Origin: an uncultured Psychrobacter sp.
GTDB lineage: Bacteria; Pseudomonadota; Gammaproteobacteria; Pseudomonadales; Moraxellaceae
Assembly: GCF_947500265.1 (NCBI RefSeq)
Contig: NZ_CANMRN010000013.1
Span: forward strand, 1 to 53,001
Direction of reading: 5' to 3'
DNA: 53,001 bases
Notes under the pieces: generated by a model
Database searches by the model: none
Told to the model about the DNA's origin: nothing
The model's input: the letters and a program-made list of their open reading frames with translations, nothing else
Shown: piece by piece, positions 44,795 to 53,001 of the stretch
Layout: every line of letters starts with the position of its first letter
Position numbering within the stretch: position 1 is the first letter of the stretch
Program-made: the position numbers and the translations under genes

Positions 44795-44800
44795 TCTCAT

Positions 44801-45457
44801 TGTCCTGTAAACGACTATTTGTTCGTAACGCTATCTAACAATACAAAATTTGCTTGGCTATTTTAAACTTTTATATCATCTCTTGTCAGATCAATATAAG
44901 TACCTACATTTGCATTGTCTGCGTTGAAATTTGTGATAACAGCGAATCTTCTACAATTGATGCCTACTGACTAATCGCGGTATCAATATAGCGTACTATA
45001 CGCACTTTATTATTATTAATCTTACAAAATCTAGCGTTATTTGAGTGCTTTGAATAAGATAACTTACCCCGCGAATATCTAATAGAAAAGTCAAATATAA
45101 CAACGATTCCAATTAACTATAAATCCATTTTCTAACATATAAATAGATTACGATTCGAAGAAAAGGCATCATTATTATAATTTTGTATTGTATATAACTG
45201 GCAATGATATTACTGGATAATTTTCATTTGTAATAAAAATGTATCAATGCATTTTATAGTGTTTGTTTTAGCACAGTTATTATTGCTTTTCCAGTAATTA
45301 GTAAAATTATGTTCGAACTCATTAGTATCACAAATAGCTGTTCTTATTTATTAAAGGTATAACTTTAACTTTACTTAATACTTGAATTATCAACTTTTTT
45401 AAGTTTAGTAAATATTTTACAGGCGTTCCACCGCGTTACAATTCACTATATAATAAT
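44801..45457. other. Long AT-rich intergenic region upstream of pilG
   Basis: A 657-base gap between divergent genes, among the most AT-rich stretches of the window. It should carry the pil-chp operon promoter on the minus strand and the promoter of the adaptor gene on the plus strand. No ORF, clear inverted repeat or RNA fold was recognised by eye. Confidence 0.5.
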
Positions 45458-46705
45458 ATGACGATTACAATGGTGACTGCTATGACAGCTTCTAAATACT
45501 TAAGAAAAAGCCTCTATTTATTCAGCATGCTATTTATCGCTGCTTGTCAGCCGTCACCTATAAACGAATCAGCCGTTACTGATACTGAAGAAGAGACCGC
45601 TGACACGCCACTTATCATCACAAGCGACAGTGTCACAATGACACCAGAACATATCTTGAGTATCAAACCTTCAAGATATCAGCCGAGTCTCGGATTACAA
45701 GGTAATATCGAACCTATCAAGCAGACCACATTTGTTGCGGTACATCCCATTCGTATAGAAGAGACACTGGTTAGTGAAGGCCAATGGGTAGAAAAAGGCA
45801 CGCCATTGCTTGTCTTTAAACGTACGGGCACGGCTAGCAAAGCTGAAGATTTGAAAAAGCCTGAACAAGGTAATTCAGAATCAGGGGATACTAATCAGAA
45901 CAATCAAGAAGATACGCAAAACTCTGATGCTAACTCTGCACAAGCTGCGCCAGACGCAGACATTGCTGTTGTAAGAAAAACTGATAGTAATAAAACGCTA
46001 GAAGCAAACTCTGCGATAAATACTGATAGCAACACCTCTACTAGTCAGGATGCAGACATTGATACTGCTAAACAAGATGCACCGTATAATTCGATTACCA
46101 TTCATGCCAGCTTTTCGGGTCGGGTAGAAAACTTATCTGCTAATGCAGGACAACAGCTAGCGGCGCGCGAACCTCTACTACAAATCAGTGATGAGACCAA
46201 GCTGCACTTTATGGCTACCCTGCCTATACAAGCAAAACCACAGCTCTCAGTTGGCCAAACGGTCAATTTTACTGCCGAAGGTATCTCAGACAAGTTTACG
46301 GGACAGGTCAGCAAACTGGTATCGACCAGTCAGCCCAAAAAGCTCTTGGTCTATGTTAATGTCATCGATAATGAAGTAAGTCGTGATAAATTATTGCCAA
46401 ATATGAAAGTCACAGGCCGCGTCAATTATGGTCAAATAGATGTCGGTACTATCGTACCTAAGCGAGCGCTACATGATGTTGATCTGACAGAGTTGCAAAC
46501 TCCTCCTTATATGCCGCTACAACCATTGACTGCGAATGTTTGGATAATCGGTCAAGATCAGCGTTTAACACGTCAACCTATTGAGGTAGTTGAATACGAT
46601 CCTACTACGCAGCAGTATTTGATAGCAGGTGTGAGCAATGATAGCTTAATTTGTTTGGCTGACTTACCTGTTGATTCTAAAGGTAAAAAAGTCATTGTGT
46701 CATAA
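45458..46705 (+). CDS. Membrane-fusion (HlyD/RND adaptor-like) lipoprotein with a low-complexity insertion
   Basis: A 415-residue putative periplasmic adaptor. Signal peptide with lipobox IAAC (Cys in AACQPS); lipoyl-like halves VSEGQWVEKGTPLLVF (about residues 107-122) and FSGRVENLSANAGQQLA (about 222-238); then barrel strands to the end. Between the halves, where other adaptors have an alpha-helical hairpin that docks on TolC, lie about 85 residues rich in Asn, Ser, Asp, Glu, Thr and Gln with no heptads. No pump or outer-membrane channel gene is adjacent. ATG 45458, 45470 and 45482 are all in frame; 45482 gives the most normal signal peptide. Family by pattern; function uncertain. Confidence 0.78.
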   Translation: MTITMVTAMTASKYLRKSLYLFSMLFIAACQPSPINESAVTDTEEETADTPLIITSDSVTMTPEHILSIKPSRYQPSLGLQGNIEPIKQTTFVAVHPIRIEETLVSEGQWVEKGTPLLVFKRTGTASKAEDLKKPEQGNSESGDTNQNNQEDTQNSDANSAQAAPDADIAVVRKTDSNKTLEANSAINTDSNTSTSQDADIDTAKQDAPYNSITIHASFSGRVENLSANAGQQLAAREPLLQISDETKLHFMATLPIQAKPQLSVGQTVNFTAEGISDKFTGQVSKLVSTSQPKKLLVYVNVIDNEVSRDKLLPNMKVTGRVNYGQIDVGTIVPKRALHDVDLTELQTPPYMPLQPLTANVWIIGQDQRLTRQPIEVVEYDPTTQQYLIAGVSNDSLICLADLPVDSKGKKVIVS

Positions 46706-46964
46706 TAGCTTATGCTGACAGTTACATTTGGTAGAAACATTAACAAAGCTTCTCTTGTTTTGTAACAGCATAATTAGGCAATATGGCCCTACCATATATA
46801 GCATTATCCGAGTATTAAAATACGATTCACATGTAATTATGCGCTATTCTGTATATTTGAAAACGTAGAGGCTTAATAGTTTAACTATTTATCATTACCA
46901 ACAGCTAATCATTACCGAAAACGTTATATTTTTATAAATCACAATAACAATTAGAGGATACCCC

Positions 46965-47687
46965 ATGAGTAAACAGATTTTATTGATTGAAGACGATCCA
47001 GATTTGGCTGAGCTGATCAGCGATTATTTGACCATGAACTACTATGATGTGCATCATGCTGGGCTTGGTCAAGAAGGTCTCGACTTATTAGACACCAAAG
47101 AGCGCGATATTGACTTGGTTGTATTGGATCTTATGCTACCTGATATGGACGGTATGCAAGTGTGTCAAAAGATTCGTGGCAACAAGAATAACATGACTAA
47201 TAAAGTGCCTATTATTATGCTGACCGCAAAAGGTGATACAACCGATCGTGTGTTGGGGCTGGAGATGGGTGCTGACGATTATATCGCCAAGCCTTTTGAG
47301 CCACGTGAGCTTTTAGCTCGTATTCGTGCGGTTATTCGTCGTCATGAGCAACCAAATCAAGCCGATAGCCAATCAGACAGCTTAACCTTTGGCCGTTTGA
47401 GTGTGTTCCCTGATAGTCATGAAGTCACTATCGATGACCAACCAGTACGCCTAACCACGCATCAGTTTCAGTTGTTACATTACTTCGCCACTCATTCTGG
47501 CAAGGTCTTAAATCGTGAGCAGCTCTGGCAAGCGATGCCAAATGATGACAGTTCAGACAACATTGACCGTGCAATTGATGTACATATTTCGCGTCTACGT
47601 GCTTTAATCGAAGACAATCCACGCCAGCCAAAGCGTATTATTACTGTACGTGGCGTCGGCTATCAATTTGCTACTGATCAGGTGTAA
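46965..47687 (+). CDS. OmpR-family response regulator
   Basis: A 240-residue DNA-binding response regulator. The receiver has acidic residues Glu9/Asp10/Asp11 (LIEDDPD), phospho-site Asp55 in VVLDLMLPDMDG, the switch Thr in IIMLTAKGDT and Lys in DYIAKPFEPREL. The winged-helix C-terminal domain has LTTHQFQLLHYFATHSGKVL, DVHISRLRALIED and ITVRGVGYQF. It pairs with the histidine kinase that starts 85 bases downstream. It is probably the controller of the upstream adaptor gene, which is inference from position only. The start is ATG 46965, with GAGGA upstream. Confidence 0.95.
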   Translation: MSKQILLIEDDPDLAELISDYLTMNYYDVHHAGLGQEGLDLLDTKERDIDLVVLDLMLPDMDGMQVCQKIRGNKNNMTNKVPIIMLTAKGDTTDRVLGLEMGADDYIAKPFEPRELLARIRAVIRRHEQPNQADSQSDSLTFGRLSVFPDSHEVTIDDQPVRLTTHQFQLLHYFATHSGKVLNREQLWQAMPNDDSSDNIDRAIDVHISRLRALIEDNPRQPKRIITVRGVGYQFATDQV

Positions 47688-47772
47688 TCGTAAAGGATAC
47701 CTAATTAGCTGACTCATGGTGTAAACTCTATATCATGAGTCGGTACAAGCGTTTAATAATAGAGATCGTTTA

Positions 47773-49902
47773 ATGCAGCAATTGGGTTTTCGTTCCGTAT
47801 TTGCCAAACTATTTGCCAGCGTTATGCTGGCACTTACGTTATTTGCTGTAGCAATGGTGCTGTTGACCCAACTTGTTCATGATAAAGATGCGGGTATTCG
47901 CTCAGAGATATTAGCCACACAGATTTTGGGTCAAATCGATCCATTCTTGCACGAATTAAATATTTCCATCAGCAAAGACAACCGTTTGCAGTCACGTTTT
48001 ATGCTGGCTGTCGTTAAGAAAAGCTTCGATATTTTTGATGAGTCACTGCAAGCGAAAATGGGATTGTATGACAGCGAAGGTCGGCTGCTCATGCAAACTG
48101 ACAACAGTGACCTACCCCTAGAGCTTCCCCCTACTCCTTCTTTGTTTTCACGCGTTTTTCCATCACTTGCAGACACATCACCTACCAAGCAAGCCCAAGT
48201 GTATAGCAGTACAGGTTATACCTTATTATACGAATCACGTCTCACGCCTAAAAAACCTGTCCTTTCTGCAGCCTTAAACTTGTTCACTGGTACGCTACTA
48301 CTGCTACTCATCATGGCAGGTGTACTATGGTTGATTGCACGGACGATGACATGGCGTATTGACCAGTTAAGCCAGCAAATGACTCAGTTAGGTGATGGTG
48401 ATTTTACTGTCCGAGTAAACGCGCGTGGTAATGATGAAATCGCTGCACTAGCACGCGGATTCAACCAAGCGGCACAAAAAATTGAACATTTAATTGATGC
48501 TAATAACTTGCTATTAGCACATGCCTCTCACGAGCTACGTACACCGATTACACGTATTCGTCTACAGATTGAAATGATGGATATGTTGGCTGGTGCGCTA
48601 CCAACTGATACCAAAGCAAAATTCGATAAACGGGCACAGGCTATCAACAGAGACTTGTCAGGTCTTAATGACTTAGTAGAAAGCATATTATTGGTTAGCC
48701 GTTTGGATGCGGGACATGCCTTACAGCAAGTTGAAAACTTAGATTTATACGATTTGGTAAATCAAGAACGTCAGCACTATCCTGAAGCCACGCTCATTGG
48801 TGAGCACATCGTGATAGATGGTCAATCATCAATGTTGACTCATTTGATTCGTAATTTACTTACCAACGCTATGCTACATGGCAAGCCGCCTGTTACGGTA
48901 TTGCTATATGGTGTTCAGAGCATAGAAGAAGCCGGAACTGTGCCCGACTATCTATTACAAACGGTGCTATGCAGCAGCTTTGTCGATTACAACAGTTTAG
49001 ACTTTGACGATTATGAAGAAAACGCTGATGCCAAGGTAATTGAAAACCATACCACTAAACATGAAGCTACTAGTTCGGTTGATAAAAATAAATCAGAAGC
49101 GACTGACTCAATAGTAGAACTACCAACGCCGACTATCTATAAAAACGGTGAAGATATAGCTGCCAGCAACGAGAGCAATGATGATGCCAGCCTTGATAAC
49201 GGCCTTTCAGATGAAAGCTCGATAGACAATGCTAGCAAACCCCAACCTACTACTGGCGAATCATCACTACTTGCTGACTATTACAGTTTTACCAGTGAGT
49301 TGACCGACAGAATTAAGAAAGTTATTTGGAAGGCTGTTCCAGATTCTACTGAACCTACTAACGACGCTAATAGTATTAATAATACTGACAACGCTGGCTT
49401 GATTGAAGTAGCTAAAACAAACTCTATAAGCAACGTAGAAAGAGCGAATGCTGGCACTCTCGTCGATAATAGCGCTCAAAAATCAGATAAATCTATTACT
49501 GATACCGCTACTAAAAATAACGGCTCAAATAATACGAAAGATGACGCCAAATCTAATAGCTCAAACAATCAGAGCTCAGGTGCAGTCGTGCGTAAAGAAG
49601 GCTTATTTGCTAAGCATATGAAGAAAGCCAAAACTGAACCTGAACGTCCTTTGCCGAAATATGCTGTGCTGGCTGTAATCGACGAAGGCACTGGTATCCC
49701 TGAAGGTAAGCGAGAAGAAGTCTTTAGCCCATTTGTACGTTTACAGCAAAAAAATAAAGGCTCTGGATTAGGGTTATCGTTAGTTTCACAAATCGTCACC
49801 GCCCATCAAGGACGTATTATTACAGATACGCTAAATGGTCATACTAGATTTTTGGTGACCATCCCAATTCATCATGACCCTCATTACAACTATCACGAGT
49901 AA
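47773..49902 (+). CDS. Sensor histidine kinase with a large insertion in the ATPase domain
   Basis: A 709-residue inner-membrane kinase. TM1 at about residues 10-36, a periplasmic loop to about 165, TM2 at 168-190, then HAMP and the dimerisation helix with phospho-His253 in ASHELRTPITRIRL. The N box HLIRNLLTNAMLHG is near residue 357, but the next box IDEGTGIP comes only near 635, followed by GSGLGLSLV (about 662). Normally these are about 30-40 residues apart. The roughly 250 extra residues are mostly Asn/Ser/Asp/Thr-rich and disordered, with short hydrophobic islands such as LLADYYSFTSEL. The frame is unbroken. It partners the regulator upstream. Confidence 0.93.
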   Translation: MQQLGFRSVFAKLFASVMLALTLFAVAMVLLTQLVHDKDAGIRSEILATQILGQIDPFLHELNISISKDNRLQSRFMLAVVKKSFDIFDESLQAKMGLYDSEGRLLMQTDNSDLPLELPPTPSLFSRVFPSLADTSPTKQAQVYSSTGYTLLYESRLTPKKPVLSAALNLFTGTLLLLLIMAGVLWLIARTMTWRIDQLSQQMTQLGDGDFTVRVNARGNDEIAALARGFNQAAQKIEHLIDANNLLLAHASHELRTPITRIRLQIEMMDMLAGALPTDTKAKFDKRAQAINRDLSGLNDLVESILLVSRLDAGHALQQVENLDLYDLVNQERQHYPEATLIGEHIVIDGQSSMLTHLIRNLLTNAMLHGKPPVTVLLYGVQSIEEAGTVPDYLLQTVLCSSFVDYNSLDFDDYEENADAKVIENHTTKHEATSSVDKNKSEATDSIVELPTPTIYKNGEDIAASNESNDDASLDNGLSDESSIDNASKPQPTTGESSLLADYYSFTSELTDRIKKVIWKAVPDSTEPTNDANSINNTDNAGLIEVAKTNSISNVERANAGTLVDNSAQKSDKSITDTATKNNGSNNTKDDAKSNSSNNQSSGAVVRKEGLFAKHMKKAKTEPERPLPKYAVLAVIDEGTGIPEGKREEVFSPFVRLQQKNKGSGLGLSLVSQIVTAHQGRIITDTLNGHTRFLVTIPIHHDPHYNYHE

Positions 49903-50158
49903 TCAATCCCCATCATTATATAGATAGCTATCACGCTGTCACCTTCACACTTGCCATTTTAACTGCTTATTCTTAATAGCTATTAATCATAAGCCGGACA
50001 CGTATGTGCATATCCAAAGTGCCTGATAATATGCTATATTACCGCCCCTTATTATACGGTTATTGACTGTTGTCATTTTGACAAGCTTCTTACATATTGA
50101 AAGAGGCCTGATGACGCGTTTTTAACCATTAAAAAATTTATTAAATTTTGAGCCCTCC

Positions 50159-50929
50159 ATGAATGACATGATTGTCTTAAACGATGTGACCAAAAGTTTT
50201 TTAAGCGACCGATCAATCAAAGACAAAGACGGCAAACCACATTGGTTTACCGCTGTTGAGCCGACATCTCTGACTATCAAACAAGGCGAAATCTTTGGTC
50301 TAATGGGTTATTCAGGTGCAGGTAAATCTACCTTATTGCGCCTAATCAATATGCTTGAACGTCCAGATTCGGGTCAAGTCGTGATAGACGGTACTGACCT
50401 AACCACGCTGTCTGCCAGTGAGCTGCGTATTGCTCGTCATAATATCGGGATGATTTTTCAGCAGTTTAATCTGATGTCTAATCAAACGGTTTTTGACAAC
50501 GTGGCATTTAACTTAAAAATCTCTGGTTATCCAAGTCGCGACATTCATAAGCGCGTCATGGATTGTCTTGCGATTGTCGATTTGACCGATCGTGCTGGCC
50601 ACTACCCTGCGCAGTTATCAGGCGGACAAAAACAGCGTGTGGGTATTGCTCGCGCGATTGCCCCTAGTCCAAAAGTACTGTTGGCCGATGAGCCAACCAG
50701 TGCGCTTGACCCTGCAACGACCCGTAGTTTGCTGACTTGTCTGCGCGATATCAATGAGCAACTTGGCGTGACTATCGTCATCGTGACCCATGAGATGAGT
50801 GTTATTCGTAGACTTTGTGATCGCGCAGCGTTATTGCATCAAGGACAACTATTAGAAGTTGCGGATGTGCAAGATGGTCTGATTCAAGCAACCACCCCGA
50901 TTGGCAAAGGCCTAGTCGTCGAGGACTAA
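50159..50929 (+). CDS. metN: Methionine ABC transporter ATP-binding protein MetN (short form)
   Basis: A 256-residue ATPase for D/L-methionine import. Walker A GYSGAGKST, Q-loop region MIFQQFNLMSNQTVFDNV, signature LSGGQKQR, Walker B VLLADEPTSALDP and the switch His in IVIVTHEM. E. coli MetN is 343 residues and has a C-terminal NIL domain that binds methionine and inhibits transport; here the protein ends soon after the ATPase core. Start ATG 50159 has no strong ribosome site. It is followed after 19 bases by metI. Confidence 0.92.
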   Translation: MNDMIVLNDVTKSFLSDRSIKDKDGKPHWFTAVEPTSLTIKQGEIFGLMGYSGAGKSTLLRLINMLERPDSGQVVIDGTDLTTLSASELRIARHNIGMIFQQFNLMSNQTVFDNVAFNLKISGYPSRDIHKRVMDCLAIVDLTDRAGHYPAQLSGGQKQRVGIARAIAPSPKVLLADEPTSALDPATTRSLLTCLRDINEQLGVTIVIVTHEMSVIRRLCDRAALLHQGQLLEVADVQDGLIQATTPIGKGLVVED

Positions 50930-50948
50930 TGAGGCAGGAGAAATAGAT

Positions 50949-51635
50949 ATGTTAACTGGTACTGAATTATCCGCCTCTATAGACAAGCTACTTGTGTTAC
51001 GCAAAGAGATCGTAAGCGCGTTTATTGATACGTTTGTGATGCTTGGTATTTCGACCACAGTCGCAATCGTCATCGGTGGACTGTTTGGCGTATTCTTGTT
51101 TTTGTCTAGTGATCGACAGTTTTTGCAAAACAAGACGTTGTACGGTGTGCTTGGCGGTATTACCAACTTTATGCGTGCTTTCCCTTTCGTAATTTTGATG
51201 ATTGCGATGAGTCCGTTTACCAAGGCCATCGTTGGTACGGGTATCGGTCCAATTGCTGCATCACTAGTACTTGCTATCGCTGGTTCGTTTTATTTTGCGC
51301 GTTTGGTCGAGCAAAATTTGCGTGAAGTGCCGCGCGGTATTATCGAAGCAACCGAATCGATGGGTGCCAGGCCTTTTACCATTATTAAAGTATTACTTAA
51401 TGAAGCGCGCTCAGGTTTAGTATTGTCAGTCACTATTCTTTGTATCAGCTTGCTCTCTTATTCAGCGGCGGCTGGTATGATCGGTGGTGGCGGTTTGGGT
51501 GATTTGGCCATTCGTTATGGCTATTATCGCTATCAAACCGAGGTAATGATTTTTATCGTGATCGTACTATCTATCATGGTCGTCTCGATTCAAGCCTCTG
51601 GTAACTGGCTCGCCAATCGTTTAGACAAACGTTAA
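50949..51635 (+). CDS. metI: Methionine ABC transporter permease MetI
   Basis: A 228-residue inner-membrane permease with about five hydrophobic helices. The cytoplasmic EAA coupling loop is EATESMGARPFTIIKVLLNEAR (about residues 135-156), which meets MetN. MRAFPFVILMIAMSPF and YSAAAGMIGGGGLGDLAIRYGYYRYQ are MetI landmarks. Start ATG 50949 follows GCAGGAG. It lies 19 bases after metN, so the two are an operon. metQ follows after 170 bases with a stem-loop between. Confidence 0.95.
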   Translation: MLTGTELSASIDKLLVLRKEIVSAFIDTFVMLGISTTVAIVIGGLFGVFLFLSSDRQFLQNKTLYGVLGGITNFMRAFPFVILMIAMSPFTKAIVGTGIGPIAASLVLAIAGSFYFARLVEQNLREVPRGIIEATESMGARPFTIIKVLLNEARSGLVLSVTILCISLLSYSAAAGMIGGGGLGDLAIRYGYYRYQTEVMIFIVIVLSIMVVSIQASGNWLANRLDKR

Positions 51636-51716
51636 GCCGCTTTAGAGAATACTTGACTTTACGGGCGACTAGGTTTATTTTTGGCAACACTCAACCCTTA
51701 TCTCAGCTCTTACAAC

Positions 51717-51752
51717 AAAAGCAGCATTACTATTTATAATGTTGCTTTTTTA
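51717..51752 (+). terminator. Stem-loop terminator between metI and metQ
   Basis: aaaagcagcatta (51717-51729) pairs with taatgttgctttt (51737-51749) with one wobble, followed by a T tract. It sits between metI and metQ and could stop part of the transcript or stabilise an end. Confidence 0.7.
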
Positions 51753-51805
51753 ATGTTCAGACGATAAACGTTTTACTCAACCCCATTCATTATTAAGGAC
51801 ATATT

Positions 51806-52783
51806 ATGAAATTAACAGATATCAGCCGTCAGTTAGCTACCGCATTTGCCGCTGTTGGTGTATCAGGTCTAGTCTTAGTCGGTTGCAGCAACTCATCAGC
51901 GCCAGAAGCGACTAAAGAGCCAGTAACCGAAGGTGCAACTGCAGAAACTGCCGCTAGCGATATCGATCCTGACCATACCAAAATCGTTATCGGTACGACT
52001 GAAGGAGATTTTGCTGATATGGTTCGTAACCAAGTAAAGAGCACGCTTGAAGCTCAAGGTTATGAAGTTGAGTTGATTGCTTTTACTGATTATGTCCGTC
52101 CTAACCTTGCATTGGCTGAAGGCGATTTGGATATCAACATCTTCCAGCACAAGCCTTATCTTGATAATTTCAAAAAAGAAAACAACCTTGATCTAGTAGA
52201 AGCATTCCAAGTACCAACGGCTCCGCTTGGCATTTACTCAGGTAAAAAGACCAGTCTTGATGCTGCATTTAAAGGTATGAGTGTTTCTGCACCAAACGAT
52301 CCTAGTAACTTTGCACGTGCTTTGGTTATGATGAATGATCTTGGCTGGATCAAATTGAAAGACAACATCGATCCATTGACAGCATCAAAAGCAGATATCG
52401 CTGATAACAGCAAATACGAGATCGAAATCGTTGAACTAGAAGCTGCTCAATTACCACGCGCGCGTGATGAAGTTGACTTCGCAGTTATCAACGGTAACTA
52501 TGCTACTGACTCTGGTATCAAATTGACCGAAGCATTGTTCCAAGAGCCAAGCTTTGCTTATGTAAACTGGTCAGCGATCAAATCTGCTGATACTGGTAAG
52601 AAATGGGTTGAAGATGTGACCAACGCTTATAACTCAGAAGCTTTCAAAAAGTATGCTCATGAAACGTTCCCTGGCTACAAATACCCAAAAATCTGGGGTA
52701 CTGATCATAGCGCACATACGGACACTGCTGCTAAAACTGAAAGCGCTGACGCTCCAGAAACTACAGAAGCTGCTGCTCAGTAA
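51806..52783 (+). CDS. metQ: Methionine-binding lipoprotein MetQ
   Basis: A 325-residue substrate-binding lipoprotein of the NlpA/MetQ family. Signal peptide with lipobox VLVGC, an Ala/Thr/Glu linker, then the binding fold with IVIGTTEGDFADMVRN, FTDYVRPNLALAEGDLDINIFQHKPYLDNF, VPTAPLGIYS and the C-terminal ARDEVDFAVINGNYA, the family's ligand-contact blocks. A 24-residue Ala/Thr/Asp/Glu tail after the fold (from about residue 302) is unusual. ATG 51806 follows AAGGA. It may be expressed from its own promoter downstream of the metI stem-loop. Confidence 0.95.
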   Translation: MKLTDISRQLATAFAAVGVSGLVLVGCSNSSAPEATKEPVTEGATAETAASDIDPDHTKIVIGTTEGDFADMVRNQVKSTLEAQGYEVELIAFTDYVRPNLALAEGDLDINIFQHKPYLDNFKKENNLDLVEAFQVPTAPLGIYSGKKTSLDAAFKGMSVSAPNDPSNFARALVMMNDLGWIKLKDNIDPLTASKADIADNSKYEIEIVELEAAQLPRARDEVDFAVINGNYATDSGIKLTEALFQEPSFAYVNWSAIKSADTGKKWVEDVTNAYNSEAFKKYAHETFPGYKYPKIWGTDHSAHTDTAAKTESADAPETTEAAAQ

Positions 52784-52831
52784 GACTTTAAATCAAAAAT
52801 ACCTAGTTTTTTAGGTGCTATGATTAATAGA

Positions 52832-52865
52832 AACGCCCATGACTTAGAGTGATGGGTGTTTTTTT
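52832..52865 (+). terminator. Terminator after metQ
   Basis: aacgcccat (52832-52840) pairs with atgggtgtt (52852-52860) with a G-T wobble, then five more T. A smaller acctag/ttaggt hairpin precedes it at 52801-52816. Confidence 0.85.
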
Positions 52866-52924
52866 GTCTTTAATTTTGGGAGTGCTGTCCTCCAATAAAG
52901 TTATTAAAAGACTAACTGAGTATT

Positions 52925-53001
52925 AAATAACTATCAAATAACTATCAAATAACTATCAAATAACTATCAAATAACTATCAAATAACTATCAAATAACTAT
53001 C
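52925..53001. repeat. 11-bp tandem repeat, at least seven perfect copies
   Basis: The unit aaataactatc repeats seven times without change from 52925 to the window edge at 53001, so the array continues outside. It starts 142 bases after the metQ stop codon, just past the terminator. The unit is not a multiple of three and no ORF crosses it. Confidence 0.95.

Noticed and set aside
44801..45457. Possible hidden gene in the long gap upstream of pilG
   Set aside because: No ORF with a start, ribosome site and protein-like composition is present; the stretch is very AT-rich.
47773..49902. Frameshift or gene fusion explaining the kinase insertion
   Set aside because: The frame is unbroken, conserved boxes on both sides are in the same frame and the insert does not match a separate domain.
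49903..50158. SAM riboswitch or MetJ box before metN
   Set aside because: No SAM-I-like stems and no tandem AGACGTCT sites were seen in the 256-base leader.
52925..53001. Possible CRISPR array at the window end
   Set aside because: Copies are contiguous 11-bp units without spacers; this is a simple tandem repeat.

Overview
The window is a stretch of chromosome from a gammaproteobacterium of the Moraxellaceae, most likely Psychrobacter. The evidence is moderate-to-low GC, a complete pilGHIJK-chpABC twitching-chemosensory operon, Moraxellaceae-type AhpF/AhpC/OxyR, and many long AT-rich intergenic gaps. No phage, IS element, CRISPR array or rRNA was seen. Identifications come from reading protein motifs, not from a database search.

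Layout. 1-3200: a tRNA-Gly(GCC) at the edge with its own promoter, an M48 lipoprotein protease, BolA, a SirB-like membrane protein and a small lipoprotein. 3200-11050: thioredoxin TrxC, a methyltransferase, then a reactive-sulfur neighbourhood with a persulfide dioxygenase-type MBL protein divergent from a BigR-like ArsR repressor, a SulP transporter and two DUF442 sulfurtransferase-like proteins, followed by a BASS-family transporter and a GST. 11100-19200: an alanine/glycine:cation symporter, then a peroxide module (ahpF, a YdcH-like protein, ahpC, oxyR), an HD-type hydrolase, a TPMT-like methyltransferase and a YgjP-like metallopeptidase that appears to start at ATT. 19250-25500: an iron-linked cluster of DUF1513 protein, imelysin, di-heme oxidoreductase and a second imelysin, headed by a perfect 19-bp Fur-type palindrome.

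25800-32200: an OmpA-like lipoprotein, an acyltransferase, an unassigned membrane protein resembling an isolated voltage-sensor module, minCDE and a cytochrome b561. 32300-44800: the Pil-Chp system, all on the minus strand. PilG and PilH are single-domain response regulators, PilI and ChpC are CheW-like adaptors, PilJ is the receptor, PilK and ChpB are methyltransferase and methylesterase, and ChpA is a 2291-residue kinase with five recognisable Hpt histidines. PilJ here lacks a periplasmic sensing region. 45400-49900: an orphan membrane-fusion-type lipoprotein, an OmpR-family regulator and a histidine kinase; the kinase and the lipoprotein both carry long low-complexity insertions. 50100-52800: metN-metI-metQ methionine importer. 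The window ends inside an 11-bp tandem repeat.

Points most worth a second look: the roughly 250-residue insertion inside the kinase ATPase domain, the sensorless PilJ, the hairpin-less adaptor, two genes whose Shine-Dalgarno positions point to ATT and CTG starts, the split persulfide cluster with diverged DUF442 paralogues, and a recurring habit of short (11-20 bp) tandem repeats just after stop codons.
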